From Cyanobacteria bacterium UBA11370 (GTDB lineage: Bacteria; Cyanobacteriota; Cyanobacteriia; Cyanobacteriales; Coleofasciculaceae), in the NCBI GenBank assembly GCA_003486645.1, contig DNGI01000058.1, positions 1 through 9,863 on the forward strand: 9,863 bases of DNA, given 5' to 3'. A program made the position numbers and the translations under genes. Under the pieces are notes generated by a model. The model saw nothing but the letters and a program-made list of their open reading frames with translations, made no database searches and was not told the origin of the DNA. Below, piece by piece: positions 6,892 through 9,863 of this stretch (positions are counted from its first letter, which is position 1; the number at the start of each line of letters is the position of its first letter).

Positions 6892-8624
6892 AAGTGAAAT
6901 CCTACCTTGGCTAAGTTGATAAACCACTCGTTAAACAGTTCGATCTCCTCTTTTCTAGCGTCCTTTGCTTCATGTCCTAAAAGCCCGGTTCTCTCTCCAT
7001 CTTTATAACAATTAACCCACCAATTAAGCTTGTGAATCCACTCTTCACAATCCGGAAAATAAATCTTAAATAGTGCTTCAGCAATTTGAGTATTATCTTT
7101 AAAAGCTTGCCGCGATTCTAAGGTGGCAACATCATTATAAATGTGAGTCCAGTTCGGTTTAATTTTAGTTCCTTCTCGATCTTGATAGTGTTCCAATACT
7201 GGCAAACACCACCAAGGACAAACCCATTCGATATGAGTCCCACCGTTAAATAAAATGCGGATAGCCATGCGGTCTTTGCCACTATCTTTCGCTGATTTTT
7301 CTGCGAGTCGGCAATGCTGCAAAACATCGCGCTGCGGGACGTTCGGGGCTGTCCAGACAAAGCCGACGCTGACAGTGATTGGTTGATGGTGTTGCCGCCA
7401 AATACTCGGAAATTTTGAAGCAAACCAATTGACGCACTCTTTCCCAGTTAAAGGGGTAAATTCTTGATTTGGTAATGTTTTTTCTGGTAAACGGTAGAAA
7501 ATGCCCATGAAATCATCGCCTCCAGCGTAGACAGTACGACCTTCGGCTTCTACAATCGCGGGTTTGAATTTATCCTCACCCCATTTCATCATCGCTTGGC
7601 TGAACTTATTGAGTTCGTCAGGTTCAGTCTTGGGGTTTTGTGACAATCTTTTTAGCAAGTCGCCCATGCGATCGCCATCTCCCTGAAACCAACCAGTCCA
7701 GTATTTTTCTTCATGAGATTCTTGGGATTTGGTATCTTTATCTTTGTGTTTTAAACGACTAATGTCGCTAAAGCTGTCAGGCTTGAGTTCTTTAGTGAGG
7801 ATGTTTAGTCTGTGGGGACTATTTGGGTCGATTTGTTCTTTAAGATTACTGACAATTTTGTTAGCAATTGCCTGATGTGTTATCAGTCGCTTGACTAATT
7901 CGGGAATGCTTAATTCTTCATCTGGGTCAACAAATGCCTCCCCATATTCCTTCATTAAGGCGGCTAACTTATCCTCAGCTATGGTGAGTTTTGCTGTTTC
8001 GATAAATGCTTCACCTAATTTGTAACTAAGTCGCTGATAAAAGTCTGCAATTTCTTGCTTTTGTTTGTGGCGGTTTGTCTTTTGTGGATTGCCTATTCCC
8101 ATTCCCGGCCAAGCTACGCCATCGGCACCCGATAGCGTCGAACTTTCTCCCGTCCAATTGATACCGATCCAATCGCGCGATCGCTTCGCCTCGTTAATAG
8201 CTTCCCTTGCTTTGCTGATCGTATCACCGCTTCCCCAGAAAAACTCCCAGGTATAATTCCCCCAAGATTGCCAATTTCGATGCCAATAATATTTCCCACA
8301 ATCTTTGACGTTATCTTCAATCCACTGGCGGCAAGTTTCGCTGACTGTCCGCCACGCTTTATGCATGGATTCTCTGGCAAGTTCTTTATCAAATTCTTTG
8401 TCAAATTGTCTTTTGAGAATGATTTGATTTGGCGTTCCTTGAGTAACTTTAATTAAAGCAGGCGATATAACTTTGTATCCATGTTTTTCAGCTTCTTTGC
8501 AAATGGCTTCCGCTAGGTAGGATATGAGGAAAGAACTACCATACAAGTCCCGGAGTTTGCGTGATTTTTCAATGAAACCCTGTACGGGAGCAAACGTAAT
8601 TACTGTGTAACAGTTTGTGTTCAT
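6882..8624 (-). CDS. cmr2: Type III-B Cas10/Cmr2 lacking the HD nuclease domain
   Basis: This is the large subunit of the Cmr complex, 580 residues, well below HD-containing Cmr2 proteins (commonly 800 or more). It begins directly with the first palm segment: FAPVQGFIEKSRKLRDLYGSSFL (11-33). No HD nuclease region precedes this. The second acidic block is GDGDRMGD (315-322), and the polymerase/cyclase motif AGGDDF has G368-G369-D370-D371 intact. Cas10 proteins of this kind make cyclic oligoadenylate from ATP when the complex binds target RNA. The paired CxxC zinc finger seen in some Cmr2 proteins is not evident; only CPWWC near the C-terminus is cysteine-rich. It is the first gene of the operon, with ATAGGAC about 7 bases before the ATG. 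DNA cutting by the HD domain is not expected, but signalling should be possible. No CARF-domain effector is in the window. Confidence 0.96.
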   Translation of the reverse strand: MNTNCYTVITFAPVQGFIEKSRKLRDLYGSSFLISYLAEAICKEAEKHGYKVISPALIKVTQGTPNQIILKRQFDKEFDKELARESMHKAWRTVSETCRQWIEDNVKDCGKYYWHRNWQSWGNYTWEFFWGSGDTISKAREAINEAKRSRDWIGINWTGESSTLSGADGVAWPGMGIGNPQKTNRHKQKQEIADFYQRLSYKLGEAFIETAKLTIAEDKLAALMKEYGEAFVDPDEELSIPELVKRLITHQAIANKIVSNLKEQIDPNSPHRLNILTKELKPDSFSDISRLKHKDKDTKSQESHEEKYWTGWFQGDGDRMGDLLKRLSQNPKTEPDELNKFSQAMMKWGEDKFKPAIVEAEGRTVYAGGDDFMGIFYRLPEKTLPNQEFTPLTGKECVNWFASKFPSIWRQHHQPITVSVGFVWTAPNVPQRDVLQHCRLAEKSAKDSGKDRMAIRILFNGGTHIEWVCPWWCLPVLEHYQDREGTKIKPNWTHIYNDVATLESRQAFKDNTQIAEALFKIYFPDCEEWIHKLNWWVNCYKDGERTGLLGHEAKDARKEEIELFNEWFINLAKVGFHLCR

Positions 8625-8658
8625 GAATTAGTCCTATACAACTCAAAATGAGAATTAA

Positions 8659-8686
8659 GGGAAGAGGGAACGGGGAACAGGGAAGA
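8659..8686. repeat. Four tandem GGGAANN heptamers
   Basis: The units are GGGAAGA, GGGAACG, GGGAACA and GGGAAGA, in perfect 7-bp register. This is a short tandem heptamer repeat typical of cyanobacterial intergenic DNA. It falls in the predicted 5' leader of the cmr mRNA, which would read as a pyrimidine-rich stretch (TTCCC units). Confidence 0.75.
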
Positions 8687-8725
8687 AAGATTTTTTACTT
8701 GGGATGCCAATAGTATACGGATGCC

Positions 8726-8743
8726 TGGAAAACCCCTTTTCCA
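8726..8743. promoter_or_regulatory. Perfect dyad at the predicted cmr transcription start
   Basis: TGGAAAA-CCCC-TTTTCCA is an exact 7-bp inverted repeat with a 4-base centre, starting 5 bp downstream (minus strand) of a TATAAT box. It could be an operator or a 5' mRNA hairpin. Confidence 0.45.
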
Positions 8744-8747
8744 CAAA

Positions 8748-8753
8748 ATTATA
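8748..8753 (-). promoter_or_regulatory. Candidate -10 box of the cmr operon
   Basis: TATAAT on the minus strand lies about 124 bp before the cmr2 ATG. Positions 16-18 bp upstream show no TTGACA-like -35 box, so it may need an activator, or another start may be used. A further candidate, TATACT, lies at 8717-8712. Confidence 0.4.
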
Positions 8754-8848
8754 CTCCTGGCAGTTTGAGGACTTGACTAACTGACACCCCACGAATCTAT
8801 GATTTCACGATGACTGCCCTTTTCAATGCAGGTTATCACAGCTCACGG

Positions 8849-8876
8849 TTGAAAGCGATCGCTCACTTGTTACAAT
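8849..8876 (+). promoter_or_regulatory. Sigma70-type promoter for the small plus-strand gene pair
   Basis: TTGAAA (8849-8854) and TACAAT (8871-8876) are 16 bp apart, about 33 bp before the ATG at 8909. A HIP1 site GCGATCGC (8855-8862) sits between the boxes. Confidence 0.6.
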
Positions 8877-8937
8877 CAATGTAATTTCTATCCTCACATC
8901 GCCGAAAGATGCAAATCACCCTAGAAGTCCCCGACAC

Positions 8938-9264
8938 GTGGGTGAAAAACTGCAACAATTGGGCGATCGTCTCCCGGAAGCCCTTGCTCGTGCGCTTCAG
9001 GAACTCACCTTTGCAGAAACCATCTCTTACCAAGACGAAATTCAGATCGTCGAATTGCTTGCCAGTCAACCCAGCCCAAAAGTCATCCTCGCCATTCGCC
9101 CCACACCTGCATTGCAGACTCGCATCAGTGAATTGCTCGATCGCAATAAATCCGGTACTCTCTCCCGAAAAGAAGAAGTCGAACTTGATCGGTACTTGCT
9201 CTTAGAACATTGGGTGCGTTTAGCAAAAGCTCATGCTTATAAACGCTTGCAGACATCAACATGA
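8938..9264 (+). CDS. Small cyanobacterial protein of unknown function, N-terminus apparently frameshifted
   Basis: The intact frame starts at a GTG and encodes 108 residues beginning GEKLQQLGDRLPEALARALQEL. It resembles a family of small cyanobacterial proteins that usually begin with a strand like M-x-I-T-L-x-x-P-D followed by helices and ending near EHWVRLAKAHAYKRL. Exactly such a beginning, MQITLEVPD, lies just upstream from the ATG at 8909, but in another frame. Restoring one base near 8935-8937 would give MQITLEVPD-HVGEKLQQLGDRLP as one protein of about 118 residues. So this is probably a one-base deletion and the gene may be a pseudogene; a GTG-started short form is possible but its ribosome site is poor. 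It overlaps the next gene by ATGA. In related genomes I recall this family beside HNH endonuclease genes; antitoxin-like function is only a guess. Confidence 0.6.
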   Translation: MGEKLQQLGDRLPEALARALQELTFAETISYQDEIQIVELLASQPSPKVILAIRPTPALQTRISELLDRNKSGTLSRKEEVELDRYLLLEHWVRLAKAHAYKRLQTST

Positions 9265-9319
9265 GCTATATTTCAGCTACTCTGCGTCGGTTTGTGATTA
9301 TCAACACTGGCACTCCTGG
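9261..9319 (+). pseudogene. 5' remnant of an HNH-endonuclease-like gene cut off before the CRISPR array
   Basis: The ATG at 9261 overlaps the previous stop as ATGA. It encodes MSYISATLRRFVI, which matches the usual start of small cyanobacterial HNH endonucleases (MSYIS-x-x-LRR-x-V-I followed by ERA and CEYC). After about codon 13 the similarity ends; the frame runs into the first CRISPR repeat and stops at 9339-9341. The zinc/HNH core is absent. Translational overlap plus a well-matched N-terminus make a true gene remnant likely, though the match is short and from memory. Confidence 0.6.
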
Positions 9320-9863
9320 GTTTCCAACTAATCCGATTTAACCCAATCGGTAGGGCTTGCTTTTCAAGTTGGCGGTTCCCGAGCTAACAGCGACGTTTCC
9401 AACTAATCCGATTTAACCCAATCGGTAGGGTCTCAGGTCGGTCAAAATGACAACCGTGGAAGCGGGTTTCCAACTAATCCGATTTAACCCAATCGGTAGG
9501 GAGAAGAGGACACCGACGAAGAGTAGGTGTCCTAAAAGTTTCCAACTAATCCGATTTAACCCAATCGGTAGGGCTTGCCGTTGGGCAATGGCGGCGTCGG
9601 ACTCTCTGTTTCCAACTAATCCGATTTAACCCAATCGGTAGGGTTTGCCTGCACTCCAGCAGTATTTGGATAGCCAAGGATGGTTTCCAACTAATCCGAT
9701 TTAACCCAATCGGTAGGGTTGAGTGTTCAACACCGTTTTACGTGTTAACACTGTTTCCAACTAATCCGATTTAACCCAATCGGTAGGGTGAAAATATCTC
9801 GCTCTGGTTAGAAGATAACGGTGGAGAGTTTCCAACTAATCCGATTTAACCCAATCGGTAGGG
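9320..9863 (-). CRISPR. CRISPR array, eight identical 36-bp repeats and seven spacers, probably type III-B
   Basis: Repeats lie at 9320-9355, 9395-9430, 9466-9501, 9538-9573, 9608-9643, 9683-9718, 9753-9788 and 9828-9863. All eight read the same: they start GTTTCCAACTAAT and end CAATCGGTAGGG on the plus strand. Spacers are 39, 35, 36, 34, 39, 34 and 39 nt. The repeat contains CCGATT/AATCGG, a 6-bp stem with a 6-base loop. On the minus strand the repeat ends ATTAGTTGGAAAC, like crRNA 5' handles of III-B systems, so transcription should run right to left, as for the cmr genes. The leader is then beyond 9863 and the 9320 end is leader-distal. The array reaches the last base, so its full length is unknown. 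No spacer obviously matches other sequence in the window. Confidence 0.97.

Noticed and set aside
8773..8803. Plus-strand TTGACT and TATGAT as a promoter
   Set aside because: Spacing of 19 bp is long, and a better promoter (TTGAAA-16-TACAAT) lies nearer the gene.
8909..9205. 98-residue plus-strand frame starting MQITLEVPD
   Set aside because: Only its first nine codons look like the family; the rest is the wrong frame of the gene whose good frame starts at 8938.
9265..9319. CRISPR leader on the left side of the array
   Set aside because: Only 55 bp, occupied by the start of the HNH-like remnant, and repeat polarity points the other way.
9356..9394. Weak hairpins in other spacers, such as GTTGGC/GCTAAC here, TTGCC/GGCAA at 9575-9588 and TATCT/AGATA at 9795-9817
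   Set aside because: Stems of 4-6 bp with wobble or long loops are expected by chance in 34-39 nt; only the spacers at 9502 and 9719 stand out.
9447..9629. Open reading frame across the CRISPR array
   Set aside because: It is translated repeat and spacer sequence; the recurring FQLIRFNPIGR peptide is the repeat itself.

Overview
The window is cyanobacterial. It carries at least seven HIP1 octamers (GCGATCGC at 1527, 2036, 3560, 4196, 7668, 8177 and 8855), G-rich and C-rich heptamer repeats between genes, and proteins of cyanobacterial type. I cannot name the genus. Everything between 42 and 8624 is coded on the minus strand; only a decayed small-gene pair at 8909-9319 lies on the plus strand.

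Left third (1-2180, minus strand): a guanidine-I (ykkC class) riboswitch at 2051-2175 is followed by a Rho-independent terminator at 2016-2065 that competes with it for the same bases. Downstream are an ABC transporter ATPase (1101-1946) and a lipoprotein substrate-binding protein (42-1055). Their families would normally be labelled nitrate/sulfonate/taurine import, but the riboswitch points to guanidinium or a guanidine-related compound. The permease is not in the window and probably lies further left. A 107-bp element with terminal inverted repeats (2324-2430) and a hairpin (2275-2311) separate this operon from the next.

Middle (2449-8624, minus strand): a compact type III-B CRISPR effector operon in the order cmr2(cas10)-cmr3-cmr4-cmr5-[cmr6::cmr1]. 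Cas10 has no HD nuclease domain but keeps the GGDD palm motif. Cmr4 has Asn where the target-RNA-cleaving Asp is expected. The last gene appears to fuse a Cmr6-like and a Cmr1-like RAMP. No cas6, cas1, cas2 or CARF effector is present. The picture fits a cyanobacterial III-B variant that mainly binds RNA and makes cyclic oligoadenylate, with crRNA processing by a host enzyme; that functional reading is inference.

Right end (8625-9863): the cmr promoter region holds a perfect 7-bp dyad and four GGGAANN heptamers. Next comes a small plus-strand gene whose N-terminus appears frameshifted, overlapping (ATGA) an HNH-endonuclease-like gene that stops after about 13 recognisable codons. The CRISPR array starts about 20 bp further on: eight identical 36-bp repeats and seven spacers (9320-9863), running to the last base of the window. 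Repeat polarity (TTGGAAAC end on the minus strand) indicates transcription leftward from a leader outside the window. Two spacers contain striking inverted repeats.
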